A stretch of 64,000 bases of DNA, from contig NZ_CAXBCK010000009.1 in assembly GCF_963974425.1 (NCBI RefSeq), positions 1-64,000 on the forward strand, read 5' to 3'. Shown in pieces: positions 30,008-37,895 of this stretch (positions are counted from its first letter, which is position 1; each line of letters starts with the position of its first letter). A model generated the notes under the pieces. It was not told the origin of the DNA. It saw only the letters and a program-made list of their open reading frames with translations, and searched no databases. The DNA comes from Marixanthomonas sp963974425 (GTDB taxonomy: Bacteria > Bacteroidota > Bacteroidia > Flavobacteriales > Flavobacteriaceae). The position numbers and the translations under genes are program-made.

Positions 30008-30298
30008 ATGAAAACAATAAATTTAAAAACAGGATTAATAACCGTAGCATTTTGCATTTGTTTTGTAGCGATATCAAATGCTCAAGAACAAGGCAGTGAT
30101 TTAAAAGAACCACCCACATTTACTCAACTATTGAAAGAAATGGATAAAAACGAAGATGGAAAGCTTGCAAAAGCAGAATTAAAAGGACCACTGAAAGATA
30201 ATTTTTCAAAAATTGATTCTAACGATGATGGTTTTATCTCTGAAAAAGAATTTAAAAATGCTCCAAAGCCAAAAGGTAGAAAGCAAAGAAGTAACTAA
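30008..30298 (+). CDS. secreted EF-hand calcium-binding protein
   Basis: 96 residues with a signal peptide (residues 1-25, ending AISNAQ) followed by two EF-hand loops: DKNEDGKLAKAE and DSNDDGFISEKE, each with D/N/D and a final E in the 12-residue pattern. Basic tail KPKGRKQRSN. It is likely a periplasmic calcium-binding protein. Its position 190 bases from the divergent LytS gene suggests a shared regulatory region. A clear terminator follows. Confidence 0.88.
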   Translation: MKTINLKTGLITVAFCICFVAISNAQEQGSDLKEPPTFTQLLKEMDKNEDGKLAKAELKGPLKDNFSKIDSNDDGFISEKEFKNAPKPKGRKQRSN

Positions 30299-30330
30299 TA
30301 ATTTTTGTTGATTAGGTAGTTTGTTTAGCT

Positions 30331-30360
30331 AAAAGCTTCATAATTAATTATGAAGCTTTT
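30331..30360 (+). terminator. hairpin after EF-hand gene
   Basis: AAAAGCTTCATAATT and its inverse form a perfect 30-base palindrome ending in CTTTT, 33 bases after the EF-hand stop codon. Confidence 0.75.
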
Positions 30361-30384
30361 AATTAAATTATAAACTGACAGAAT

Positions 30385-30525
30385 ATGAAATTGATAAAAT
30401 TATTTGAGATGGATTTCAATTTATTCCCAGCGGGTTCAGTTGTTTTCAAAAAAACTGAACTCGATATAAAAGACATACAAGTAAATACTAATTTAAAAGT
30501 AGAGAAAAATGAAAAATCTGATTAA
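30385..30525 (+). CDS. possible small protein overlapping the YHYH gene start
   Basis: An ATG at 30385 opens 46 codons (MKLIKLFEMDFNLFPAGS...) ending 17 bases inside the next gene. There is no signal peptide or recognised domain; the product is charged with a hydrophobic centre. It follows the terminator at 30331-30360 and directly precedes the YHYH lipoprotein gene, so it may be a leader peptide or a real small gene. The overlap with the next start is the only support, and it could be chance. Confidence 0.35.
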   Translation: MKLIKLFEMDFNLFPAGSVVFKKTELDIKDIQVNTNLKVEKNEKSD

Positions 30526-31249
30526 ATCTTCAACTTTAATAACAGCTTGTTTTGTATCAATTATAGCTTGTTCAAGTGATGATTCAACCACTCAAGAAGA
30601 GGAAGAAACTGTAACAGAATTACACGCTGCGTTCTCAGCGTTTAATCCAGAAGCCACCACTATTTATTTGGATGGATCAAATGTTGTTATAGAGACTACA
30701 GGACTGCCCAATCATGAAACTGTCTACTGGGGAGATGGGCATCCGTTTTACATAGAAGAGCCAACGGTTGAACGTACACCAAGTATTATGTCTAGTAATA
30801 ACAATGCAGTAACTATTACTGTAGATGCAACACCAAATTTAACTGGAAACACCGTAGCTACACAGCTAAACACCATTGGTATTGCAGTTAGTGGCGCATC
30901 TATATTTAATGATCAAGAAGGAAACGGACCCTTAACACAAGCCGCTGCTAGTTTAGATTGGACGGGGGCCCACATTGGCCCAGGAGTGTATCACTATCAT
31001 TTAGAGCCCAAAGCATTTACAAATGATGATGATAATTTAGTAGGTATTCTGCTCGATGGAGTATTTATATATGGAAGAAAGTGTAATGCTACCGGCACTT
31101 ATCCAACAGATTTGGACGCTTCTGGCGGCCATACAACTACAACGCAATATACATCAGGAGAAGAGGAATATCATTATCATATTATCAACGAACTGTATTC
31201 TAACACAGGCTCCTATATTGCTTTTACAGGACCTTACCAAGGATATTAA
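30509..31249 (+). CDS. YHYH-domain lipoprotein
   Basis: 246 residues. A lipoprotein signal ends at the Cys in SIIACSS, so the protein is anchored in a membrane facing the periplasm or surface. The YHYH domain is visible as GPGVYHYHLEP and, near the C-terminus, EEYHYHIINE, with GILLDGVFIYGRK between. His-rich motifs of this kind suggest metal binding, but the biochemical role of the family is not established. It precedes a MORN-like lipoprotein and a SCO protein on the same strand within 10 bases, so the three likely form one operon. Confidence 0.88.
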   Translation: MKNLIKSSTLITACFVSIIACSSDDSTTQEEEETVTELHAAFSAFNPEATTIYLDGSNVVIETTGLPNHETVYWGDGHPFYIEEPTVERTPSIMSSNNNAVTITVDATPNLTGNTVATQLNTIGIAVSGASIFNDQEGNGPLTQAAASLDWTGAHIGPGVYHYHLEPKAFTNDDDNLVGILLDGVFIYGRKCNATGTYPTDLDASGGHTTTTQYTSGEEEYHYHIINELYSNTGSYIAFTGPYQGY

Positions 31250-31258
31250 TGTGGTATT

Positions 31259-31870
31259 ATGAAAATAATTTTTATTCTATTCTATATTTTTTTATCGCTT
31301 ACTAGCTGTAATAAACCTATGGTTCATGAAAATGAAATTGATAGTAAATTTGGAAAAACAATTGTTATTAAAAGTATAGAGGTGTTAAAAAGGAAATTGA
31401 CTCTAAACCAAATTGAAGGCAATTGGTATTATGAAAATAATCTTTTTTCTGGTTATTCAGTTTCCTTTTACTCCAATGATACATTAGCCGAAAAGCTTGG
31501 TTTTGTTAATGGTAAAAGAGAAGGAGTTGCTAGAAGGTGGTCAGAAAACGGTGTACTTAGAGTTGAATCCTATTATAAAGAAAACCGATTGAATGGGATA
31601 TATAAAACTTGGTGGGAAAACGGTGCCTTAGCATCACAAACCAATTATATAAACAATGTTAAGCAAGGAATAGAAAATGAATGGTATAACACAGGGCAAA
31701 TTGCTAAAGAAAGGCAACTTGTGGATGGAATTGAAAACGGCATGCAAAAAGCATGGTTGGAAAATGGGAAGTTATATATTAATTACGAAGCTAAAAATGG
31801 ACGTATTTTTGGTATGCGAAGAGCAAATTCGTGCTATAAGTTAGAAGATGAAATCATTATTACCAATTAA
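31259..31870 (+). CDS. MORN-variant (YwqK-like) repeat lipoprotein
   Basis: 203 residues with a lipoprotein signal (LSLTSCNK). At least four imperfect repeats of about 23 residues follow the pattern WxENGxLxxxxxYxxNxxxGxxxxW, for example RWSENGVLRVESYYKENRLN and WWENGALASQTNYINN. Automated pipelines often call such proteins YwqK-family antitoxins. Nothing here suggests a toxin partner. The gene overlaps the SCO gene by 23 bases and lies between it and the YHYH gene, so a role in the same envelope process is likely. Confidence 0.8.
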   Translation: MKIIFILFYIFLSLTSCNKPMVHENEIDSKFGKTIVIKSIEVLKRKLTLNQIEGNWYYENNLFSGYSVSFYSNDTLAEKLGFVNGKREGVARRWSENGVLRVESYYKENRLNGIYKTWWENGALASQTNYINNVKQGIENEWYNTGQIAKERQLVDGIENGMQKAWLENGKLYINYEAKNGRIFGMRRANSCYKLEDEIIITN

Positions 31871-32543
31871 CCTAAATAAGCTATTTATACTGTTGCTTCT
31901 AGTAAACTTTATAGGTTGTAAAAACAAAATTAAAAAGGAAGATATTAAAGTTGCTGAAACGAGCAGATCTGAATATCTACCTTATTATAATGAAGAATCG
32001 TTTACACCAAATTGGCTAATACCAAATAGTGAAGAGGAGATTAATTTCCATAAAATTCCAGATTTCAAGTTAGTTAATCAATTAGGAGATACGGTTACTC
32101 AAAAAACATTCGACAATAAAATATACATCACCGACTTCTTTTTCACCATTTGCCCAGGTATATGTCCGCAAATGACTGATAATATGTTTAAGCTACAAGA
32201 AAAATTTAAAAATGACCAAGACGTTCTTTTACTTTCACATTCAGTTATGCCAACTACAGATTCAGTTTCAGTTTTACAAGAATATGCTAAAAACCATGGA
32301 GTTATTGATGAAAAATGGCATCTCGTTACAGGAGATAAAACAGAAATTTATACGTTGGGAAGAGATTCTTATTTTGTAGAAAATGATTTGGGAGAACCAA
32401 AAAGCATTGAGGATTTTCTACATACTGAAAACTTTTTGCTAATCGATAAAAGCAAACACATAAGAGGCATTTATAATGGATTAAATAGAGCTTCGATTGC
32501 ACAATTGATAACGGATATCAAGACTTTACAAATTGAAAAATAG
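31848..32543 (+). CDS. SCO1/SenC-family copper-binding thioredoxin-fold protein
   Basis: 231 residues. An N-terminal hydrophobic segment ends at a lipobox Cys (LLLVNFIGCK). The thioredoxin fold carries the copper site CxxxC in FTICPGICPQM, and the distal His appears in FLHTENFLLID, so all three copper ligands of the family are present. Such proteins deliver copper to cytochrome oxidase CuA or act as thiol reductases. It is the last gene of the YHYH-MORN-SCO unit and is followed by a terminator. Confidence 0.92.
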   Translation: MKSLLPINLNKLFILLLLVNFIGCKNKIKKEDIKVAETSRSEYLPYYNEESFTPNWLIPNSEEEINFHKIPDFKLVNQLGDTVTQKTFDNKIYITDFFFTICPGICPQMTDNMFKLQEKFKNDQDVLLLSHSVMPTTDSVSVLQEYAKNHGVIDEKWHLVTGDKTEIYTLGRDSYFVENDLGEPKSIEDFLHTENFLLIDKSKHIRGIYNGLNRASIAQLITDIKTLQIEK

Positions 32544-32649
32544 TGAGACACTTATTAGAGGAACTCTGTATTCTAGCTGAAAATTTTAACTGATGGCGTA
32601 AACATTATATCCATCATTTCTAATACTTTACAGATAGTTTCTTTCAACA

Positions 32650-32689
32650 AAACCGACTCGGTTTTGTTTTACTGAGTCGGTTTTTTTAA
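32650..32689. terminator. bidirectional terminator after SCO and AGCS genes
   Basis: AAAACCGACTC ... GAGTCGGTTTTTTT forms an 11-bp stem with a 13-14-base loop between two convergent genes; the run of T follows on the plus strand and a shorter run on the minus strand. Confidence 0.85.
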
Positions 32690-32704
32690 AAATATGTGTT
32701 TGTG

Positions 32705-34804
32705 TTATGCTTTTTTAAATTTCGAACTTATATACAATTCTCCTTTTTTAAGTCTTTCCCAATAAGCTACCATATCAGCTTGTATCTCAGGGGACATAAT
32801 ATAAAGTCCTATTATATTCGGGAACGACATGGCTAAAATCATCATATCAGAAAAACTTAACACGGCTCCTAAACTTGCGGATGCTCCTAATACCACGAAT
32901 AACAAAAACATCACTTTGTAAATAAGCTCGGATTGTTTACTACGTCCAAATAAGTATGTCCACGAACGCATCCCGTAATATGACCAAGAGACCATGGTTG
33001 AAAAAGCAAATAAAAATACGGCAAAGGCGAGTACCGCTGGGAACCAAGAGATTACACTTCCAAAGGCATCTGAGGTTAATTCTACACCTCCAAGGCCGCC
33101 ATCTACTTCGTGCATACCTGTAAAAATTAACACTAAGGCCGTCATGGTACAAACAACCATCGTATCTATAAATGGTTCTACTAAAGAAGTAAAACCATCA
33201 GCTATAGGATTATTAGTTTTAGAAGCACTGTGAGCGATAGCTGCCGATCCTACTCCAGCTTCACTAGAAAATGCAGCTCGCTGCAACCCAATAATAAGAA
33301 CTCCTATAAAACCACCTTTTAGGGCATCGGCTGAGAAAGCACCGTTAAATATCGCTGAAAAAGCACCTCCAATATTTTCAATATGAGTTCCTATTACTAC
33401 AAGACATCCCACTATATAAACTATAGCCATAAAAGGTACTACCTTTCCGGTTACGCGTGCAATACTATTAATACCTCCAATGATAACCACACCTACTAGT
33501 ACCGCAAAGAAAACTCCAAACCAAAAGCCGTATCCTTCTAAGAAGGGAAGCTGTTCCGATACTATTTTAAAAGCTTGATTGGACTGTAACATATTACCAC
33601 CTCCAAATGAAGCGATAACTCCTAAGAGGGCGAATAAAGCGGCTAAAAATTTACCCAAGCCTTTTAAATTTCTTTTTTCCAGACCGTAGCGCAAATAATT
33701 CATTGGGCCTCCAAAAATACGGCCATTCTCAATAATACGATATTTTACTCCCAGCGTACATTCGGCAAATTTTAATGACATTGCAAAGAACCCAGCCATA
33801 AACATCCAAAAGGTCGCTCCTGCTCCTCCTAACGATATTGCTACTGCCACTCCAGCTATATTACCAAGACCAACAGTTGCGGAAACTGCAGTTGCCATTG
33901 CTTGAAAGTGTGTAATTGTACCCGGAGCATCAGGGTCGTCATACTTCCCTCTTGCTAAGTCAATAGAGTGTTTAAAACCTCTAATATTTACAAAACCAAG
34001 ACGGAATGTAAAAAAGATACTTCCTAAAATTAACCAAATAACAATAAATGGGATGGTATTTGTTTTTATATCGCCATTAGGATATTGTAATGGTTGTGGT
34101 TCATCATATTCCACTAAAGCCAACATATGAGCCCCTTGTTCTATAACATCGGTTGCGCTATTGGGGTTGAATATCTCATTGCCTTCAGCTACTAAATATT
34201 TCAATTTCCCATTCACTGCAGCATAAACCGGAGATGTATCCCCATTACTCGTTTCTAATATTGCTATTTCATCGCCTTCATTTACGAGTTCTCCTTCAGC
34301 AACTATCCATTTTTTTAAATGATACGTGTTTTCTGTTGTAGCTTCCCAATTGGGGATTGGTATTTGTTTATATTCTGTATAAACTACTGGATCATAAATC
34401 CCTAGATTAGCAAAAGGATCCCAAAAAAGTATATCTCCTAAAAAATCAACTGCAGGTTGCACTTTGCTGTTAAAGGTTTCTGTAATTGATTCGGTGGGTA
34501 TTTTAAAGATTTTTGAGACGGTATTTCCAGCAGCGTCTGTAACTACAACTGAATGTTGCATACCTTCAATAAGCTTGGTCGATTTTTTAGATTCTAATGA
34601 AGTTGATTGATTACTCCATTTATATTGATAAGGAGCTTTGCCACCTTCAACCTCTATCGTTGCAACTCCATCATTAATTTCTTTAGAGGGATTATTCAGC
34701 TCAATTGCTATCGTCAAATTTGTTCCCGTATCATTTTGGGCATTTAAATTGCAAATAGCAATTAAAAACAATACTGGAGTAATTAAACTTTTTATATATT
34801 TCAT
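32705..34804 (-). CDS. AGCS-family sodium/amino acid symporter with fused periplasmic domains
   Basis: 699 residues, about 220 longer than an ordinary AGCS carrier. Residues 1-22 are a signal peptide (ending CNLNAQ). Residues about 28-95 match a SprB-type repeat (GGKAPYQYKWSNQS). Residues about 145-235 look like a biotinyl/lipoyl-like fold (VAEGELVNEGDEIAILET, VNGKLKYLVAEGNEI). The AGCS core starts near 245 with around ten membrane helices and the signatures ATVGLGNIAGVAVAISLGG and SSEAGVGSAAIAHSA. It should import alanine, glycine or a related amino acid with sodium. The extracytoplasmic fusion is unusual, and its role (substrate capture or partner docking) is inference. Confidence 0.9.
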   Translation of the reverse strand: MKYIKSLITPVLFLIAICNLNAQNDTGTNLTIAIELNNPSKEINDGVATIEVEGGKAPYQYKWSNQSTSLESKKSTKLIEGMQHSVVVTDAAGNTVSKIFKIPTESITETFNSKVQPAVDFLGDILFWDPFANLGIYDPVVYTEYKQIPIPNWEATTENTYHLKKWIVAEGELVNEGDEIAILETSNGDTSPVYAAVNGKLKYLVAEGNEIFNPNSATDVIEQGAHMLALVEYDEPQPLQYPNGDIKTNTIPFIVIWLILGSIFFTFRLGFVNIRGFKHSIDLARGKYDDPDAPGTITHFQAMATAVSATVGLGNIAGVAVAISLGGAGATFWMFMAGFFAMSLKFAECTLGVKYRIIENGRIFGGPMNYLRYGLEKRNLKGLGKFLAALFALLGVIASFGGGNMLQSNQAFKIVSEQLPFLEGYGFWFGVFFAVLVGVVIIGGINSIARVTGKVVPFMAIVYIVGCLVVIGTHIENIGGAFSAIFNGAFSADALKGGFIGVLIIGLQRAAFSSEAGVGSAAIAHSASKTNNPIADGFTSLVEPFIDTMVVCTMTALVLIFTGMHEVDGGLGGVELTSDAFGSVISWFPAVLAFAVFLFAFSTMVSWSYYGMRSWTYLFGRSKQSELIYKVMFLLFVVLGASASLGAVLSFSDMMILAMSFPNIIGLYIMSPEIQADMVAYWERLKKGELYISSKFKKA

Positions 34805-35139
34805 ATATAAATTAAACTTTTTTTGAAAATTAAATAATAAAAATTATTTTTAAAGCTGCAAACTTAACAATTATGCAATAAAATGACAAAGAAACTAAAA
34901 ATCATTGCTTAATTAAAAAACCCATACTTAACAGATGGTTATTAACATTCTTAAAATAGTCATTGTTAGCCTAATATACTAAAGAGTTAATACAAAAGTT
35001 AACCAAGTCAAGTTTTTAAATAGTCCTTTTTCAAAAAATTAATAACGAGTGTTTAATTCGTAAAGTTAACTATTACTATAAAAAAACACCCCTCAAAAGA
35101 TATACTCTTGAGGGGTGTTTTTAGTTTTTATTAAATAAT
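34805..35139. other. intergenic region with a terminator only
   Basis: 335 AT-rich bases upstream of the symporter gene. The only structure seen is the hairpin at 35081-35123 belonging to the FKBP-like gene. No open frame of note. Confidence 0.5.
35081..35123 (-). terminator. terminator of the FKBP-like gene
   Basis: ACACCCCTCAAAAG and CTCTTGAGGGGTGT pair around a short ATATA loop with A-runs and T-runs on both sides, just after the stop of the minus-strand gene. Confidence 0.88.
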
Positions 35140-36057
35140 TTAACTGTCAGAGTCTAAGTAATTAGGGATTCCATCATTATCACTATCCATAAAGATAATG
35201 TTTCCATCATCATCAAACTCCACCTCAACACTAGTAGCTACACCATCACCGTCATCATCACCATCAATATAATTTGGTACTCCATCACCATCGGTGTCAT
35301 CATCTTCTTCTATACCATTTTCATTTAAATCTTCTAAAGTGGAAACAACACCATCTTCATCTTGGTCACCAATTTCAACCTCATAAAGTTTAAAAGTAAA
35401 AATAAGTTGATCGTATAGCTCTATTCCAGCTCCTAGAGGAGGGTTACTAAAATAACCCAAACCACTTGGTATAAATGCGGCACCAACTCCGAAGTTCTCG
35501 AACGTAATAGTTCCGTCTGGATTTTCTACAGTTAATTCAGGATCTGCTCCATTAAATTCAATCATTGCTTCTTGCAGACCATTTATTATTTGCGTTAAAT
35601 CAAACTTTACAGGAGAAGTTGAGCCATCAAAAACTTCGTTGTTTCGCATTGTTATTCCGGTATAAGAATTTACTGCCAAATCAGGGAAGTTAGGAGATGC
35701 CCCTTCACCTTGTCTTGCTTTTAGAATGTATAAATCGTAGAATACATCTTCATCTATTCGATCTTGCACAGATTTTGAAACAACTTGATCCATTAAAGGA
35801 GTTTTATTAGCATTATCTCCCGCTATAGTATCAAATTTTATAGTATAATCAAAACCTTCTGGTGGGCTATTAAATTCTTCGTAGTTATAAAAATGGGTTT
35901 CTAAATACGTAATTATATCAGCTTCTGCTTCAATTGCCTCTTCCCCCCTATCGCGCGGTGGTACTGTATCAACTCCTCCATCATCTTTTTTACAGGAAAA
36001 AAGTAAAAGAGCACCTAAAAGTGCAGTAAATAGTATAAAATTGTTTTTTCTCATCAT
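35140..36057 (-). CDS. FKBP-like peptidyl-prolyl isomerase lipoprotein with calcium-repeat tail
   Basis: About 305 residues from the Met at 36057 (MMRKNNFILF). An upstream Met at 36084 would add nine residues in front of the signal and is less likely. The lipobox is LLLFSCKK. The middle has FKBP-type features: FDLTQIINGLQEAMIEF, FGVGAAFIPSGLGYF and IFTFKLYEVE. The last 75 residues hold Asp-rich loops such as DQDEDGVVST, DTDGDGVPNYIDGDDDGDG and DSDNDGIPNYLDSDS, which resemble thrombospondin type 3 / calcium repeats. It probably folds proteins in the periplasm with calcium-stabilised attachment or structure. A divergent S4-domain gene starts 78 bases away. Confidence 0.88.
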   Translation of the reverse strand: MMRKNNFILFTALLGALLLFSCKKDDGGVDTVPPRDRGEEAIEAEADIITYLETHFYNYEEFNSPPEGFDYTIKFDTIAGDNANKTPLMDQVVSKSVQDRIDEDVFYDLYILKARQGEGASPNFPDLAVNSYTGITMRNNEVFDGSTSPVKFDLTQIINGLQEAMIEFNGADPELTVENPDGTITFENFGVGAAFIPSGLGYFSNPPLGAGIELYDQLIFTFKLYEVEIGDQDEDGVVSTLEDLNENGIEEDDDTDGDGVPNYIDGDDDGDGVATSVEVEFDDDGNIIFMDSDNDGIPNYLDSDS

Positions 36058-36092
36058 ATTTTTTTTCGGGGCGGAAAGATACAATTTTCCGT

Positions 36093-36100
36093 TATTTTTG
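36093..36100 (+). promoter_or_regulatory. -7 box for the S4-domain gene
   Basis: TATTTTTG matches the Bacteroidota TAnnTTTG element 35 bases before the start at 36135. No clear TTG -33 element is seen, so support is partial. A minus-strand TATCTTTC at 36074-36081 could serve the divergent FKBP-like gene. Confidence 0.4.
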
Positions 36101-36134
36101 CAGTACGTATTAACGTAGATTTTTGAACAGTATT

Positions 36135-36509
36135 ATGAGAGTTGATAAATATTTATGGTGTATCCGTTATTATAAAACCCGAAGCATTGCTACTAAAGCA
36201 TGTAAAAAAGGAGCCGTACAAGTTAATGGTGATGGGGTAAAACCAGCACGTGATGTATATCCAGGTGATAAAATTAGGGTTCGGAAAAACCAAATTAACT
36301 ACGAACTTGAAGTACTGGATTTACCTAAAAATAGATTGGGTGCAAAGTTGGTTGACATATATAGAAAGGACATAACTCCAAAAGAAGCTTTTGAAGGTCA
36401 AGAAATGTTACAATATGCTAAAAAACATTATCGAAAAAAAGGAACGGGCAGACCTACTAAAAAAGACCGAAGAGATTTGGAAGATTTTACAGACTCCCAA
36501 GAAGAATAA
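36135..36509 (+). CDS. S4-domain RNA-binding protein (Hsp15-like)
   Basis: About 124 residues from the ATG at 36135 (MRVDKYLWCIRYYKTRS), chosen over a Met four codons earlier because the family starts with RLDKWLW-like sequence. The S4 fold covers residues 1-65, with KACKKGAVQVNG and VYPGDKIRVRKN. The basic tail (KKHYRKKGTGRPTKKDRRDLEDF) is typical. Hsp15 homologues bind the 50S subunit carrying stalled peptidyl-tRNA and recycle it. It precedes a PyrR-like gene by 20-40 bases in the same direction. Confidence 0.92.
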   Translation: MRVDKYLWCIRYYKTRSIATKACKKGAVQVNGDGVKPARDVYPGDKIRVRKNQINYELEVLDLPKNRLGAKLVDIYRKDITPKEAFEGQEMLQYAKKHYRKKGTGRPTKKDRRDLEDFTDSQEE

Positions 36510-36551
36510 TACCCCTGTCTTTTACTATCTTTGAATAAAGTACTATTTCAT

Positions 36552-37052
36552 ATGCAAGAACAGATTGTTATCCTTACTAAAAAGCAAATAGATCACAAGA
36601 TCAAAAGAATAGCCTATCAAGTCTATGAAACTAATGTAAATGAAAAAGAGGTTATCATTGCGGGTATACAGAGTAACGGTTATACCCTTGCTAAAAAACT
36701 AAAAAACGCTGTTGAAAAAATTTCACCTATAAAAGTTACTCTTTGTGAAGTAACTATCAATAAAAAGAGACCTACAGATGCAATTGAAACATCCTTGTTA
36801 AAACAAGACTACACAAATAAATCTTTATTATTGGTAGATGATGTTTTACACTCTGGAACTACACTTGTTTATGGGGTAAAGCATTTTCTAGAGGTTCCAC
36901 TTAAACAGTTTAAAACAGCAGTGTTAGTTGATAGAAACCATAAAAAGTATCCAGTTAAGGCAGATTTTAAAGGTATTTCTCTTTCTACTTCACTTAATGA
37001 AAATGTGGTCGTGATTTTTGAAAAAAATAAAGATCGAGCGATTTTAGAGTAG
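36552..37052 (+). CDS. PyrR-like phosphoribosyltransferase-domain protein
   Basis: About 166 residues from the Met at 36552 (MQEQIVILTKKQIDHKIKRI); the frame is open from 36531 but the later Met fits better. The type I PRTase signature, the PRPP loop, is LLLVDDVLHSGTTLVYGV; the VIIAGIQSNGYTLAKKL segment is the substrate-side loop. PyrR proteins bind RNA to attenuate pyr genes and some have uracil phosphoribosyltransferase activity; in Bacteroidota such homologues are often only called PRTases. It converges with the shikimate kinase gene, with stops overlapping by 9 bases. Confidence 0.85.
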   Translation: MQEQIVILTKKQIDHKIKRIAYQVYETNVNEKEVIIAGIQSNGYTLAKKLKNAVEKISPIKVTLCEVTINKKRPTDAIETSLLKQDYTNKSLLLVDDVLHSGTTLVYGVKHFLEVPLKQFKTAVLVDRNHKKYPVKADFKGISLSTSLNENVVVIFEKNKDRAILE

Positions 37053-37565
37053 TTTTAAAATTATTTCTTCTACAACTTCTGAAACATCTTTATCATCTAC
37101 TGAAATAACTAAAGCAGCTTTGTTGTAGACAAACGATCGCTCAAAAAGATGTTTTCTAATAAAATCTTGAAGGTTTTCTTTTGATTCTAGATGCGAAATT
37201 AATGGCCGTTTTTCTTTTTCGGCATACAAACGCTCTGTCAACACATCTAAAGAAGCTTTTAAATAAATTGGCACCACATTATCAGTTTCAGTTAAATAAT
37301 CCATTATAGTGCCATAACAAGGTGTTCCTCCACCGGTAGAAAGTACAAGCTTATTTTTTTTTGAAAGAAGGTTTCGTAAAACCTCATTTTCTTTCTTTCT
37401 GAAATAAATTTCACCTTTTTCAGAAAAAATAGCTGTTATTTTCTTTTCTTCTACTTTTTCAATTTCAGAATCTAAATCTTTAAAAGTATAACTTAATTTC
37501 TTAGATAGTGCTTTTCCAATGGTAGATTTACCACTTCCCATATACCCAATTAGTACAATTTTCAT
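37044..37565 (-). CDS. aroK: shikimate kinase
   Basis: 173 residues, the standard length. The P-loop is GYMGSGKSTIG at residues 6-16, with the shikimate-binding DLDSEIE (D33-like), the R of EIYFRKKENEVL, STGGGTPC for the Gly-rich substrate loop, and the lid Arg in EKRPLI. It phosphorylates shikimate at the 3-hydroxyl in the aromatic amino acid pathway. It overlaps the PRTase gene end to end and is transcribed alone from near 37600. Confidence 0.95.
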   Translation of the reverse strand: MKIVLIGYMGSGKSTIGKALSKKLSYTFKDLDSEIEKVEEKKITAIFSEKGEIYFRKKENEVLRNLLSKKNKLVLSTGGGTPCYGTIMDYLTETDNVVPIYLKASLDVLTERLYAEKEKRPLISHLESKENLQDFIRKHLFERSFVYNKAALVISVDDKDVSEVVEEIILKLL

Positions 37566-37633
37566 AAAAATTAATTTCGGTTTTTATTGATTTTCAAAGG
37601 CTTTAAAAATTAGTTCAAATTTAATTGAAAATC

Positions 37634-37667
37634 TTTTGGATAGATAAAATAAATGATAGTATATTTG
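37634..37667 (+). promoter_or_regulatory. promoter of tRNA-Lys
   Basis: TTTTG at 37634-37638 and TATATTTG at 37660-37667, 21 bases apart, fit the flavobacterial -33/-7 pattern (TTG ... TAnnTTTG). The mature tRNA starts 61 bases downstream. Confidence 0.7.
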
Positions 37668-37727
37668 CACCCGCTAAGGCAAACAAATGCAATGGCACTT
37701 TAAAAGTAACATTTTAAAGAAAAGAAT

Positions 37728-37800
37728 GACCTGATAGCTCAGTTGGTAGAGCATCTCCCTTTTAAGGAGAGGGTCCTGGGTTCGAGCCCCAGTCAGGTCA
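37728..37800 (+). tRNA. tRNA-Lys (anticodon TTT)
   Basis: The cloverleaf folds by eye: acceptor GACCTGA/TCAGGTC with A73 discriminator, D arm GCTC/GAGC, anticodon arm TCTCC-CTTTTAA-GGAGA with anticodon TTT, and T arm CTGGG-TTCGAGC-CCCAG. CCA is not encoded. A terminator follows at once, then an integrase gene, so the 3' half of the tRNA is the probable attachment site of the element to its right. Confidence 0.97.
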
Positions 37801-37801
37801 C

Positions 37802-37841
37802 AAAGCCGAAAGATACGTAAACAGTGTTTTTCGGCTTTTTT
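37802..37841 (+). terminator. terminator after tRNA-Lys
   Basis: AAAGCCGAAA and TTTTTCGGCTTTTTT pair across a 16-base loop, followed by T-rich sequence, directly after the tRNA 3' end. Confidence 0.85.
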
Positions 37842-37895
37842 CTTTTCCATTATTACCTATACTATTTAACTAACGTTAATAAAATAGATAATAAC

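Noticed and set aside
31259..31870. Antitoxin of a toxin-antitoxin pair (YwqK-family label)
   Set aside because: It is a MORN-repeat lipoprotein with a signal peptide and no toxin gene next to it.
37824..37895. Longer N-terminus for the integrase starting at 37824
   Set aside because: It would translate the tRNA terminator hairpin and gives a hydrophobic non-family sequence.
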